A stretch of 64,000 nucleotides of DNA, taken from contig NC_083651.1 of the NCBI RefSeq assembly GCF_963576545.1, positions 10,218,386 to 10,282,385 of the forward strand. The letters are read 5' to 3'. A program made the position numbers and the translations under genes. Origin of the DNA: Limanda limanda. Lineage: Eukaryota > Chordata > Actinopteri > Pleuronectiformes > Pleuronectidae. The first letter of the stretch is position 1, and every line of letters starts with the position of its first letter. Below, one piece after another: positions 22,523-37,500 of the stretch. The notes under the pieces are model-generated. The model saw nothing but the letters and a program-made list of their open reading frames with translations. It was not told the origin of the DNA and searched no databases.

Positions 22523-25500
22523 TCATTCGAGGTCATCCTCATACTCGTACTCGTCCAGGTCCAGATTGCAGTGTGGACTGGGAATCTCGAAGAAGTGTCT
22601 CTTTGTCAGACCCAGATCCGTGGAGATGTGCTGCCCTAAGGGGCTCAGCGGGTTGTCATACCTGAACACACACGGAGAAAAGAGATCAGCCACTCACAAC
22701 GTTAAACTGAATAAAACAACAGTCTCACTTGAACACTGGAGCCGGCTTTACCAGCTGTAATCATTCTCTCTGTTCATACTGACCACTGGATACAAATCCC
22801 TTCCTCTCTTTTTTTTCAGTGTAAGTACCAGGGATTAAATCCAGAGCTCAGTCTGTAGCGAAATCTGTGCCAAAGTTGATGTGAAGTTCACTGTACGAGC
22901 AGCACAAATCAAGAGAGAGTTGGAGTCATTTTAATAAAAATAAATCCTTCTCTTTAGTTACCATCTCTCCGCAGCCCAGTAAGAAAAATCCGTCAGTGGA
23001 GACATAACGAACGGAAACAAAATACCCACTTGATTTGTCAAACTCTGATTTACTTCACATGAACGACAGAACATGGCCTGTGTCTCTCATTTCAAATCTT
23101 GTTGTACCGGTCGGTATGAACTGAGGGAATAATTACAGCAAACAAAAACCTTTCCCATGTTTATATAGAGATGTCAGTGTTGTGTTAAGACTCGATATGA
23201 ATTAAATAAGTGTTGATTTTCAAACAAAGACGCTGATAGGATCATTAAGGCACATTCAAGAGTTCTCTTTACTCTGGTGAATGTATTAAAGGAAACACAT
23301 GTTAAAGGAATAGTTGGACATTTGGGAAATTTTCTTGTTTATTTTATTGCGGAGAGTGAGATTAGAAGAATGTGACGCTACAACCAGTCGCTGGTTAACT
23401 TAGCAAAACGACAGTAAATGTTTTTGTCCTAATTAAAACCCATGAAATAATGTTACTTCTAATTTAAAAGCCCTCTGGAGTTTGTTCATGGACGAATCTA
23501 CACAACATGATTTACAGTAACATAACTTTAAAATTTACTTTACTTTTAAAGAGCTGGTGTTGGACTTCACATATTTAATTTAAGCCTATATACAATGAAG
23601 CATTTAAAAAATGTAACATTTTAAATCTGGATTTACATATCTCTTACATACTTACAAATATATTTATATTATAATGATTTGTCTATTTTTATTAAAAATA
23701 TTAAAAATTACGTTTTACCTGTCTCTTTTCTGTGAGTCTCCCTAATCGTGGGAAAAAAAGTTTCTTATTTATGTGTTTGATTTTTTTTTTATCTTACATT
23801 AGTCAGTTGCATTTTTTTTTATTAATTGTGAAATAAAATATTTACACCAGGCAAGTGTTCTACACTTATATTTTAAGTGATTAGAATTTTTAAAGGTGGT
23901 AATTTAATTATAAAACTATGTATGCTGTCAAAAGGATTCCATGCTTATGAGGAATGGACAGTTTCAAAGTTGCTAACCAAAGAAAAACTGAATACAAACA
24001 CAGTTGGTAAAAAAGTCAGATGAACTTGGACTAGGATCATTTTTTACATTCTGATATCATTTCTTCCCTAATGATCTCTTGTTGAGAAAGTGGGAGAAGA
24101 ATTTTATGAAGTTCCTAAACGATCAAACTATTCCTTTAAACAGACGGGAGCTCTTAAACAAACCAGTTGCTTTAGAGAAATGACGGAGGGGCACCATATG
24201 TCAGGCATGGACTGAGAGGGAGCAGTAATGGAGAAGAGGGAGGATAAAAACACAAGTTGGTCAGACACAGACACGATACTGAGCTGACTGATAAAACGAC
24301 TCTCTGCTGTCAGCAGTACGGCTCAGACTGGGGGGGGGGGGGGGGGGGCTGAGGGTTTGGAGTGGGTTAAGGATCAAACTCGTCCCAGAGTAAAGGGAGA
24401 GAGGTGGAGAACACTTAGTCCCTGCTGGTAACTCTGAGAGTCTTACCTGCTCTGGTTAGCATCCTGTCTTTAGAAGTCAGTGGTGCTCCTAAAACCGCCA
24501 CACAACACGCCTGTCAACAGCCTCATCTATCACCAACCCCCCCACATCCCACAGGGGATCCACTACTGGATCCTCTGTCCTAGACATGAGCCCATCCAAA
24601 CTCTGATGGTCTGATAAACAAAGGAATCTACTGTAGTTACTTACAAAAATGTGTGAGGATTATAATCTGTGTGTAAATTAAATTTGTACTTGGACGTCAC
24701 AGACCTATGAAAAACCAGACCTAGCTTTATCTAAATGTCTTTTAACACCTGATAAACAATTGAAATTGGTCCTGCAGCACTGATACCCATAATATATATT
24801 TGTATTTATGACAGCTAGAACTATAACTACAAATTGTAACTTACTTATTATGGCACTAAAATGGCACTTACTAAATGGCACTTACTTATAGCATTTTGTA
24901 GTTTTGCTCTATTTTTGAAGAACGTGTACTTTCTTGATACTTGTTGTTCTTGGTTTGTACCCTCGGGGTTGAATGCACTTATTGTAAGTCGCTTTGGATA
25001 AAAGCGTCAGCTAAATGTAATTTAAAATTGTACAAATGAAAAAATGATCTTTGCTAAAAGTGAAGGGGACACACTTTTCTTCTTTGGTCATATGAATATT
25101 TTCCTGTATATTTAATAAGATGAGGTGAAATAAATTGTTATTATTTTCTGTATTGTTGTTATAAGGTTAATTTTATTTATCTTACATTATTTCTATTTTG
25201 AGTAGCAATGATTAAGATAAATTAATAATTTGATTAAACAGTATAAACAACAGGGATTTAAAGATTTAACATTGGCTGAAATTAATATAGAGAAAAAGAA
25301 CTCCGGCTGCTTGTAAATTTGCAATCTGCTTGGAAAATTAGACAAAGACAAAAGAAGGTGCATGAAAAGTGAGAGTGAAGAAAATGGTCACCAGCTTCCT
25401 CCCTCGTGTTTGCTGTCCTGATGTGTGTGAGAGCTGTAGTTTATTCCTCAGTCTGTAACTGAGCTGACAGCAGGAAGTCTCCGTGTCTCTGGCTCTAAAC

Positions 25501-28500
25501 TCATCAACTACTTTATTAACACAATTCCCCTCTGTCCTCTGGAGCAATCGATTCCACTGCGGCACCACATATAAATACATTTATAATATGTTAAATAATG
25601 ACATAGGTAAGTAATTATTAGTCATTCATTCTGTAGGAATACAAATACGATTTGCTCAAACAACTGCAAGCACTCATTTCAAAACGTCCATTTAAGTTAT
25701 GAACTACTTTTAAAATTAAGTACACAGCAAATCTTATTTGTACATTATTCACTGAGACAAGATTAAGTCTCCTAATTCTAATTCCTCTCCTAATTGTACC
25801 AGTAAGAACTGTTGTAGGTTAAAAAGTGAAAAAGCTGGCGGGAGCTAAGTGAATAAATTCTGTTAACTTTCTTCTCTATTTGATAAAATAAATAAATTAA
25901 ATAAATAAATTCTATTTGATAAAGGAAGAGAAGAAGGTGGGATAGTTAACCAACCAATCTAAACTGTTCACCCTATTTTTATGGTTCTCTGAGATGTCGC
26001 GGTTTAACATCGTATCAAATGTTTGAATGAAAATAGTAAACTAAAACCTCCAAGTATTGCTTCAGGTCACATATTATTCATTGTGACCGATTGTCTATAT
26101 TTTTTACAATCACTTCAAAACATGCATCAGAGGTTGTGTGCACATCCATGTTTTCTGATCTGCGTCATCGAGCTGTTGTTTTGTTGGTTTGTAGCAGCAG
26201 CCACATTTGAGAAGATTCAGACTTACACATCGTTGCACTGATCGTTGGCTGCCTCCTCTGCCACCAGGATGTCGTACTCCTCTGCAGCGTATTTCTCCCA
26301 GTCTGTTATCTCCTGTCCGTCTGTTTCCAGCTCCTTAAACCCACGACAAATTACATCATCAACTTCACTTCGCAAATCTTTTTCCCATGTGGTGACGTCC
26401 GATCAGGGTTGAACCTTCCTTACCCTTATAGCAGCGAACGGGTCCCTCTGCTCGTGGTCCAGGTATTTCTCGATGTTGAAGAAAGTGTCGAAGAAGATGT
26501 GGGACAACTTGCATCTCTTCAGGTCCCGCAGCGTGATCTTACCTGGGCAGGGGAAAGTAAGTCACTTTTGTCAGCTTCCCAAATACAATCATCATCATTT
26601 ATGTATGTAAATCATTAAACTATTTCAGACTTTTCCATCTGGCTGTTCCATCCAATCTTAAGAGAAAAATCATAAAGGGTCCATCTCATCAAACTATGAA
26701 GCAATATAGTCACAGTTTTTGAAGCTACTGCGGAGACTAATGATCGCTTTCATGATTTACGATTTTTTATTATTCATTCATCTGTCAGTCATTTTTCCGA
26801 TTAACTTAATCATCTGTGACAGGATATCAAGTTATTAGAAATGGTTTATTTTGCTTAAATACTCAAATTTATTGAAATGAGAGATGAGAATCAGAAAACT
26901 TTTCAGATGTATGAAGCAGAGTGTTTTAAATTTATGCCATGAAATTATGAACTGCTAATCAAAACAGTCATATCACAAAAAACTGACAAAATAGTTTAGA
27001 CCTGTGTAAAACATTTGACTACAAAAAGTCTGATTTTACACAATATACCAACTCCGACAGCAATAACCTTCTCATGAGAGAAAATCGCCTTTTCTTCAAA
27101 TGCAACCCAAGAGCCTAATGTGTTCATGTTGCCATGTAGTTAATACAAAATGCACTTGTCTAACAGTAACACAACAATGTGTTTTCAAACTGATGCACAA
27201 TATCCTCTCCAAACCCATAACTTGCTCTGCGACGTCTGAAATGAAGTGATGTAATTTTGATATCTTTGTAGCAGCCAAACATCCTAGTGTCGACTTTTGA
27301 AAGAGCAGAAAAGAGACTTGTGCTTGATGAGAGAATGAAGTTGTGCGTCCCTCGACGGTGGCATTTTAGACACTCTCTGGTTTGTTTATGAAAACGCCAT
27401 CAGACTCTTCTGATCTGCATATTATGTCTTGCTCCTTGTCATCAAATGTAACAACTTCAAATTCCACATGCCCCAAATCTCGCAGAGGACGTCTAATTAA
27501 ATGTGAAATTTTAACAGGCTTTCAAATCGGTTGTAAATGTGAGGGTTGTTTTGTTTGGAAGTTACACAACCTTTGAGGAATACATCAGTAGAGAAGTTGT
27601 TACATCTCATATTACATGTTATATTACACAGCCGCACCGCCGCCGCTCACCCACAAGGTCGACTTAGGGTCACATTCCTGCTGTGCCTTTCAATACTAAA
27701 TATGCCCTTAACATTGACCAGTGTCTTCTTCGTGTCCTATTGGTAAAGCTAAGTGCTGAGGGGAGAACTTGTTGACAGTGAAGAGGACACGAGCAGCTGG
27801 CAACAGGCAGTCCAGACCGGTCCCTCCGCTTCTCATCTATGTATAACTGTTCCCTCAGCTAACGGTCAATGACCCGGCCTGGACATTTTGAACGTGTGTC
27901 ATTGTCATGGCGGAAACAGTGGAGGTCGCCTGACTCGGTGCGTGAACATCTGAGAGTGTGTGATAAAGTAAAAAAAGGCTCCAACCTTCGACCTCCGGCT
28001 TGACGAGGTCGAGCATTTGGCAGAGGCAGTCCTCGAAGGGAAGGGGCTCGATGGCCATGGTCTCCAGCTTCTGACACTGCTCCTCGTAGAAGTGCTCCAG
28101 CTCGTACATGCTGAGCACCCCGTCCCCGTCCAGGTCCATGCAGCGGAACCAGTACTCTATACTGGACGCGGATGAAAGGGAAAAGAGCAGCAGGCAGTGG
28201 TGCCGTGTTAGACGTAAAAAGCTGTAAAGCGACCGAGGACGTAATTGGTGGAGAAGAAGGCGGTTTCGCCAGCGACATTCTGACAGGTGTTAGTAATAAC
28301 ATTAATGGTTCAAACGTCCCTGTACGCCATGACAGTTTGACAGTGAGTGAGTTCACATAGCAACACATCAGAATCTGGAACTGCAGCAGCAAAATACTAT
28401 TCAGTCATCGTCGATTTGATCTTTTACATCTGGGCTTCTCCTACAGTGCCCGGTTAAAATATCCGCATTAAAAACAGTCTGTAGAGACCTGATAGTTGAC

Positions 28501-31500
28501 TCTGTAGCGAGCAGTAAATTACTTTTTCTGGATATTCATGAATCGCAGTCATTTTGTTTCACCACCTCTACTTTTAGTGGCACCTGTCTCTAATTTCCAT
28601 ATCCTCAATAAGTGTATTGCAGTAGAGGGAAAGTTGGAAATGTTGGTTATATGGAGCATATCTTTCACGCTCAGAATTTTCACATAACGTAATATAAAAC
28701 GTTGGGCCGCATACGTAAAGCGCTTTATAGTAAAAGGGAGTGATTTAGGATGCAGCGTGTGTCTTCATACCTGGTGTCGGTCTTCTTGTCTTCCTCAGAG
28801 ATGAGGAACCAGACGAAATCGGCATAACTCAGCTTGCCCTCCTTATGCACCCGTCTGTCCCTGAATGAATAAAACCCACGATTAAAAACCAGCAATGGAT
28901 CGAAAACATGCTCATTACAATTTTTGCTACTTTTAATGAGCTTCATTTTAACTCAAGATATGTTTGACTTGCCTTGTTACTGTTCCTGAGAATATTCTTT
29001 CAATCATCTTATGCGAGATGGCTGAAAAAATGAGAAAAAAAGATTAGTTAGAAACATCATTGTTTCTCTCTTTAGACAAAAGCGCTCTCAGTTAATGTAC
29101 ATTTTTTTCACAACACATGCAATCCATTCCCACAGACAGTAAATCCAGACTCGATAGTATGGCTCTTTCTTTCTTATATCTTGACAATACTATAAATCCT
29201 CCAGTCATAATTTTGACCATATAGTGGAAGAAATTGTTCCAGACATGGCGTCATTGGAGCAGAGTATACTATATGCTGCTCCCTCATTGATCTTGTGTCT
29301 CATTTCCCCTGCCTCACTCACAGGCCATCAGCCGAGAGCATGTGTTGTGAAGTGTGAGTGGAAGAAGCGTTGAGTATTTTGTGAGCAGTAAACCTGGACC
29401 AAAATACCATTTACTAATACTTTTTATTGTTTAATATAGTTTTGAACTATTGACTGTTCCCAAAAGTGGGAGACAGGTTACAGGAAAATTACTTTATTGT
29501 GCTCGGACAAGGTTCCGTACACATTCTGCTTTTGTTCAGTTTCAGTCCTCATATAAAGAGATTCTTATAAGGTCATCCTAACTTTTGACAATTGAAATTG
29601 AATCAATAAATGTTTGACTCCAGATGCCAAGTAGGTAAATATGAATAAATTCCCTTAATGCCGACCTGTTCAAGAGGCCAATCAGTTAAACCAAGTAAAT
29701 ATTTGTTCCAAATTCTCTTGATGTGTTCTTAATACAAAGCATTTTCGAGGGAAAAGGGTTTTGTGAGGTCACAGTGACCTGGACCTCTTATTTGCGACAA
29801 CAAAAATATAAAAATGTTATCTTTGAATCCAGCTGAACACTTCTTGAGATATCATGTTCCCAAGAATGGGACAAGCGCACAACATCAAAGCATAATTACT
29901 CCGTCCACTGGCTGTCGCCGGCCTAGAGGCGTAAAACAATTCTACAATCATATTTGTAAATATTTGATTCCGGGCTGGTGTAAATATCTTGGTGAAAGTC
30001 AGGTGTGTTAATTCACCTTGGTCGTTGTGTCGTGCCATGTCCTTCTGGTCTATGTTGAGGTCATGGTCTGTGTCTAGCTCCCAGAATTTGCAGTAGATAA
30101 CGTAGAAATGTTCATAGGAGAAATACTCTGTCAGCTGGTTCACGTCTTCTTCCTGCTCCAGCAACATCACATTCTGCCACAGTACAAAAAGGAAATGTTT
30201 TTACTTACTTTTTAATTATGGGTACAATTATTAAACAGACTTGCCTTTTAAATACCCCTCAAAGGTTAAAGACGACTTCTACACTACTCTTGCTGATTGT
30301 ATCATACTAACACTGTGATATATTTAGTTTTTCAGTTTTACCTTCAAATAAAGCGGTTTGAATAATCTGGCTAAACACTTTAACCTGTTTAACACCAGTT
30401 TTATTTTAGACAAAATACAAGGTATAGCATAGAAGTAAGTGTCAGGACTCAAATTATTATAAGTGCAACTAAAGAACATTGTTTGTATAGAATATTTGAA
30501 TTAAGTTTTTAAACCTACAGACATCTTTAGGAAAATACTTTAAAATGCTTTTTTTGTATAAATACAAACAAAATGGGACAAAGCATGAAAAGGCAATTTA
30601 CCTGAAGAAAGTTACTTTTCCTGAGCTCATGACCTGTTATTTTTCCATTCCATGACCGGTTCACATTGTAAAATATCCTCTGAACCACCTGAAAAAAAGT
30701 AGACAGGGTTATCATGCGTAATAACACATAAACAAATCTTATTCAATTCAATCTGGTTTTAATGTTTCCCTAGCTGCAGTATTTTTAGCATGGCGGCATA
30801 CCGTGGTAATGTATCGTGAGTGAAAGTCCGTTGCGTCCTTCAGAAAAGCCAGGCCTGCATGAGTGTTCACCACATCCTGGAAATATAAAGAGAAGTTAGC
30901 TCCCTTTTATTTCTCCTGCACATCTGCTTCAATTCCAAAACATACCTCACAAAACTAATGAACACAAATGCAAAAATAACAACTCTGTGACATGCTGATC
31001 GACAATTACAAATACACATGTTCAGCTGAATTCTGCAGTTACACTTACAGATGAGTTACATGGAAAACCACATCTGTCTTTCTTTTTTTTGCGAGGCAGA
31101 ACACATGACATTCAGAGGGGGGATTTAAAAGCAAACATCAGAAGTCGTTAATGTCAATCGACATCACTCTGTCATACCATATGCTTTATAAATTGTGCTA
31201 CGAAAAGAAAAGGCTCCAGGCCTTGTTCGGAGAGAGACCACGAATTCAAATGCTTCTTTGAAGTCAGAAATCCCTGGGTCAACCACTTTTAGGATGAGCT
31301 TACATTTTAGGAAAGTGGTGGGAAGGCCGGGTAAAAGACGTTTGCTGGTGACTGCTCTTAACCTTCTCCCCTTCCTTGTGCCATAAAGTCACAGAGGGGG
31401 TATGCTGCATTTCAAACGCACTGTAGCTATATTCCTGCCATCAAACCCTGTCGTTTCTTCATTCTCCCCCCTTCTCCTCTGCTGGAGGAAAGAATTGTTG

Positions 31501-34500
31501 ACATAAATGCGAAGGCGGCAATGAAATTAAAAGGCCTTATTTCAGGGCAGCCGTCGTGCCTCTTTGACTCTTACGGTGAGAAATTAAATCATAGAGAAAC
31601 ACATAAATCACCGGGCACAGGAAACAGGCGGGGACAGTCAAATCTACTCCAGTGCAATCCGCGTTTCATTCATCAAAACAGTCAAAGGCGATTCGCTGTG
31701 CCGAACCTTACAAATTAAACTGCGAGTGCCACAAGGCATCTCTGCCGGTATGCTAACGGCTGCTCGGCACAGCCCAGCTGCTCCTGCCAGCATGAAAATG
31801 AATCAGGTGTAGGGTGGGGCCAGCACGGAGCAGCAACAGCTTGTCAGGTGGAGTGAGAACACAAACAGCCAGCACAGCAGGTCCACATGGTGAGACTGGC
31901 CAAACAGTCAATTTTATGATTCTCAGGGAAAGATTTGATAAATATGAAAGCCTGTTTTCTTGGATTGTCTCGATGCTTTACCAGGATTTCTGCAGGTTTC
32001 AACAACTCTTCCAAACCATAATGAATGAAAATTAAGACCCATGTCAAGTGCGACAGATATGAAGGAATGTCAGAGTCTCAGAATTACCATGACTTACCTA
32101 TAATTGAAGATAAGGTGAAGTAACTTATACACTACATGATCTTACGTTAACTACAGGCAGAGAGAGAATGTACTGTATCTTTTTGACCAAGGTGTCTGTT
32201 ATCAGCTCCACAATGATCTTGTTTGAAGTTTTATTACATTGTGCTAATAAAACATTGTTGAGAAAAAACTACGACACACTGAGAAATTACAAACTATTCA
32301 CACCATCAAAACATTTGCCTTAAAAAAAATCGAGCTAATTGAAAAGCACAACTGAAGTAGCTTTTAAATGGATGTTAAGATTAAGACCTACCTGAAAATA
32401 ATTTAGACCTAGAATGTAATATTTTACTGTATTTAAGGCCTTTTAAAGCTTTAAATTTCATATTATGACATTTTTTAAGACACCTGATTACATCAAATCC
32501 ATTTTTACCTCCATATCCACTTGGTTAATTTTGGCTGAGCCTGAATCCTGCACCAATGGAATCTCCTCTTGTGGAGACACTCCACCACCATATTACTGGC
32601 ATACAGTCATATCCCTAAATTAGTCCTAAACCACATGAAATGTTCTGTTCACACCACTCAACCCAATGCATTTTTTGCCATCCTACATTGCCAAGTTCAG
32701 CCCTCTCCCTGGGTGTGCTGCGGCCCGTACCTGCAGGAATGGAATAAAGTCGTCTTGTTCCAGGTAATTGCAGCCAGGCTTGGCCAAGAGGTGCACGAAT
32801 TTAGACGCGTCATTGTGACAGGTCTGCAGAATTCTGGAGAAGAAAAGAGAGAACAGATGGTGTCAAGGTTTCTCCCTCCTTCACTCTCATGTTCTCTCCA
32901 TGCGTTTTATCCTTCTTTTTGCAACACAGGTTTTGAAGAGTTCCACATAATAGTGCAAGCGCAGGTATAATACATTCTGAAATTAGAATTCTGAATCGCT
33001 GCCTGGTGATTATAAGCGTGGAGAGTTCTGGTAGCGGCGGAAAAATAATGCAAGCGTGTGGTGTGGCCTCTCATCTGAGAAGGCCTCAGTCATGAGCTCA
33101 AGTCAAAGGCCAGGTCTGTGCAGTTCTCTGGAGGCTCATACATTAATACAAGACCATGCCTACTGCATGCAATCGTGTTCAGCAGACAGCGAGCGGCCAC
33201 CATTACAAAAGAGCAATGGTATTCCTTTCAATTTCACACAGAAAGACACTGAATGGATGTTTTCATTTATATACTGTATATGCAAAGAGACTGTCCCCTT
33301 TGAGTGTTTTACAAGGGCTTTGTGATCAATGATTTCTGTGAAGAAATGAAAAGGAAAATGTGATAATAGCAGATACTGCATGCAGCATCTGTGATCCCTC
33401 GCGAGTCGTCATCATTGTCCAGAGGAGACAGTGTGAGCCATTTGGCTGAGAGTGAGGGAACCAGTAGTCGGGTGAGAATAAGAGGAGCTATTGTCTTACT
33501 TTCTCCACATAGCCACGAATTTGTGAACGGACACGAAGCCCGTCCTGTCGCCTCCAGCGGAGTTGAACAATGGCACTTTCCAGTAGACGGGGCACTCACA
33601 GGCCTGAGGAGACAGGGAGGGAAGGATGGGGTTGTGTGTGGTGAGGATATAAAGGAGAAATATGAATGTTAAAAAAAAAGTGCGCTTTAATTTTACACAT
33701 GACATTTCATGCAGGAAAGAACAGCACATGACACATGACTCTGTTTGGTTTCAAAAGCAGTGCTGCATCACTTGCAGACTTCCCTGAGGAAATCTACTTG
33801 TCATTTCTCTCTTTACTCAGGTTCCCTTCAGGCCAATGCTCACATTCCCCTGGGAGAGGAAGATAATTTTTTCCGTGGGGTATTAAAAAAAAAATAATAA
33901 TCAGTAAACATTTGAAAAGTCAGGAGCTAAATGGCACAAATGAAAATAATTTACTGGGTGGCAGCTGAACCGCCGGGCTACATATCACATTCTCACCTTG
34001 GCAACCTGCCCCATGTCCTCAATGGTGGCCCTTTCATTTGGGAATTGGGAAAATATTTTCTCAATTTTGGAAATGAGGCTGTCGATGTTGAGGTTGGCCT
34101 GGGGTCGGCCTAGTGGGAAGTAAAACTTTGGAATGCTTTCGCTGAGCGCTGTGGTGACGGGCTCCTCTGTCCTCACCTGGGCCTGAGACGGACACACAGA
34201 AATAAACTGTTAGCCAATAATGCTTGCAAACACTTCTCAGTTCAAGCAGTCCATGTGCTGAGGCTTGTCTTAACACAAACTCTGAACTGCTGGCATTCGT
34301 GTAACCACACCTCTCAGCAGCCCAAAGGGAAGAGTTGTTACTACTCTGCAATCCCATCCATTTATCTGTAATAGATCCGCCTGTGATACACATTACCCGT
34401 TGCAGGATTGTAACGCTGTAATAGATTTCAATTAAGATGTATAAACTGACATTAACAGGTGCTGAATGTTTGGCCTGATAAAGAGCTGCTAAAGGCCTCA

Positions 34501-37500
34501 ATTGACCTAGTATTGTTAGTAACTTGTTAGTGGCATCTGTTTATCAAATCATGTCTAATCTGAGGGATGTATATAACAAGATAAAGATGACATGACAGAG
34601 CAAATCAATCATGAATAACATTTGCATGTGATAATCCACTGACGGAGGATAATCTTATTTCTCCTTGAAAAATACAAGAACATCCATTAATTGAATACTT
34701 ATTTACAACTTGTAATTTTGGTCTTCACTACACACTCTGTGCTCTTACTGTAGCAAGACAAAATGATAACAAAAAAAGATGTGGTTATACAAAACGACTA
34801 CTTTTACTCATGTTAACACATGAAAATAACACTGTTTGTGTCAGTAATGTTTCAAACCAACCAATATTTACAGTCATCAGTTGCAAAGTGCTTTATATTT
34901 TGAAAATGAAAATGAAAAAATGTTTGTGGTTGGGGCTTCTTTTCAGATTTGATGATTTACTGCTGTTCTTTGCGACATATGAAAGTGAACAAGAATTAGG
35001 GATTCTTGAAAAATACATTAATTGAAGAGGTCAACTTGGACTGTTGAAAATTACAACCAATGTCAGTTGTTTTTAACATTTGCCAACAATGTACAGCCCA
35101 AATGATTAATTAAGAAGATAATTGGTCATGATAACGATCGTTGATTCAACCCAATTAGCTTTAATGTAATGTAAGAAATGCTTTTTAACAGTTCTCCATT
35201 TATCTGGAGTCAAACCAGACAATCTTTTAACACTTCAGATATTTTGACTTGACAAAGCAGGAAAGACATGTCAATAGTAATATTATCAAAAACCATATAA
35301 GTGCTCCAGTAACCACAGCAGTGATCCAGCATGCACGGTATCAGGACCCAACAACTAATACACTTTAATGGAGTAACTCTTAATTATACCAATGGTGCTA
35401 CTGGTAACTTGTGCCAAATGTTTGCTGGAAAAGGTAGTTCCGGTTAGTTTTATCACTAGAAGTCATATAAGATTATATTCCCTGGGGAAGAGCTACAATA
35501 AATGCGTACAATTAAAAAAGCAGCTGAGCAGGTACAATAAGCAGGGGGGCCTTTCTAAAGTTTAGAGTCTGGAGGCAGAGCTGGGGCTGGCATGTGATGT
35601 GTGTGTGTTAGGTTTTAACTGTACAGTAGGGGTTGTGGGTCTGTTAGTTTAGAGTTAATATAAGCCACAATGTTATGCTCAATTTCCTTATATCTGCAAA
35701 CTGATTCATTTCTAACCAGCTCCAATGGATGTTATTTAATAGTGCCACACCTCTTCAAAACATTCAAAACAGAAACCCTCCAATATATGAGCCTGGACAC
35801 ACTTGTGTATTTGTGTCCTTCAACAACTTCTCCCTACGACCTTAAAATAAAAGTTTTGTGTGTCATTGCTTTGCAGTTAGTGCTATAAACATAAAGCTCC
35901 AGTCATGATAGTGGACACCAGTTTCTCTTTCAACATCTGACAACAACAACATTGTGTAACATTGTTCCCAAGCCTTTGTGTCAAGTTAAATCTGATTTCT
36001 AACCAGTATGATTTACCACAGCAACCAAGCACAGCTGACGTTCTAAGACAAGTTCATGGGAATTGACATATTCTCTTGTGTGCGGCTTGTTGAAGACGGT
36101 GCAATGGAGGACATGAATCGGTCAAGATATTTCCATAGCCACATATAAAAAGCCAGAATGCCTCAGGATCTAATTGTGTTATTAAAAACAGTTATTAAAA
36201 ACAGCTCGAGTATAGCACACTTCAATCAAAAGTCATGTTGTATTTAAAGACTATTCACACAACATGATCATTCTCTGTGGCTTTTAAAACACCCACACGT
36301 TGCCCTGATAACAGATAAAAATACCGTCTTGCTGTTTATTTTAGCCTGACACATTCTACTCATTGTTCACACCTCTGCTCATAGTTGACAGATTCTACAT
36401 ATAAACATTAGGGTCTGCGACAACAGAACTTACAAAAACCCCGTATATATATATAAATCTCTCTCTCTCTCTCTATATATATATGGACATTATTGGGATT
36501 TATCAATCTGTGTCCTTTCTACATGTATTTGTGTCATTATGGAGTGCAAATGTTTTACAGTATTCGCTCAGAGGTAATCTGCTAATTTTTAATAAAGGCT
36601 GCTGATCCTCTGTTCTTCCCTGTCCTGTGTGTTGGTGTCAGTCATGGCTATAAAAGGACATAAACATCTCCTGTTGCCCGCACTGTCCCCTCTCTCTCTC
36701 TCTCCCCCTCCCTCTCTGTCTCGTCATGCTACCCACTCGCAGAGCTCTTGAGCACAACTGGTAAGCCACATGACATTTTGCACATTGACAAGGATGTCCT
36801 GAAAGAGGACAGTGAAGCATATGAGCACATCGTACCACAAATGATGAAATGTCCTTCCATCATTATAACCAAGGCTCTTGCCCGTGTCTCTTTGTATGTT
36901 ATTGACTGATGAGCGCCGGACATGATTGCACAAATGTTGCAATTCACAGTTGTGTAAATATGTCTAATGCAACTGCTCATTTGTCCTCACTTCTCCAAAA
37001 TACATACAGCTCCACCTTGTAATGAACGATTGTAAACAGTGAGGAATATGTTGCTTGTATTATAGCAGAGTTGTAATACAATGCAATCTGAATACCAAGA
37101 CATCAAGCCAACACATACTACTCTACATTAATAGACCTGCCCACTGGCTGACAGGCCGGCAAAGCCTGTCAGTGAAGGGTACACTCAAACAAACACCTGC
37201 CTGTCCTTGTTGGAAAGCTCGGAGCCTCTTCTTGAAGCGAGATGGCAGAACAAAGTCACAGCCACGTGCCAGCAGAGCCAACTCCTTCCTCAGGTCAGGG
37301 TCCTGACGCAAAGACAGCTCCTTCATCCTCATCCTCGACCCATACAGGATGGGGAATTCATATAATCAAGCACAATAGTACTTAGTCCAGGTATCCCCTT
37401 CACCGTGGAAATCTCTCAGTTGAAGTCACGGCTGAGGGCAAAAGGCAATGGCAGCCGTGGAAGTCCTCTGTCCCTGTGATTGTCCTCTGTCAGAGGGAGA

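Larger units (their letters stand above)
22662..26226. other. Last intron of ppp2r3b
   Basis: About 3.6 kb without coding sequence. It contains the poly(G) run at 24330, an interspersed-repeat end near 24860-25020 and otherwise AT-rich unique sequence. An 80-codon minus-strand frame at 25338-25580 has no family resemblance. Confidence 0.6.

Noticed and set aside
28172..28360. Plus-strand frame overlapping the ppp2r3b exon region
   Set aside because: It is a shadow of the minus-strand gene and its intron, with no coding support.
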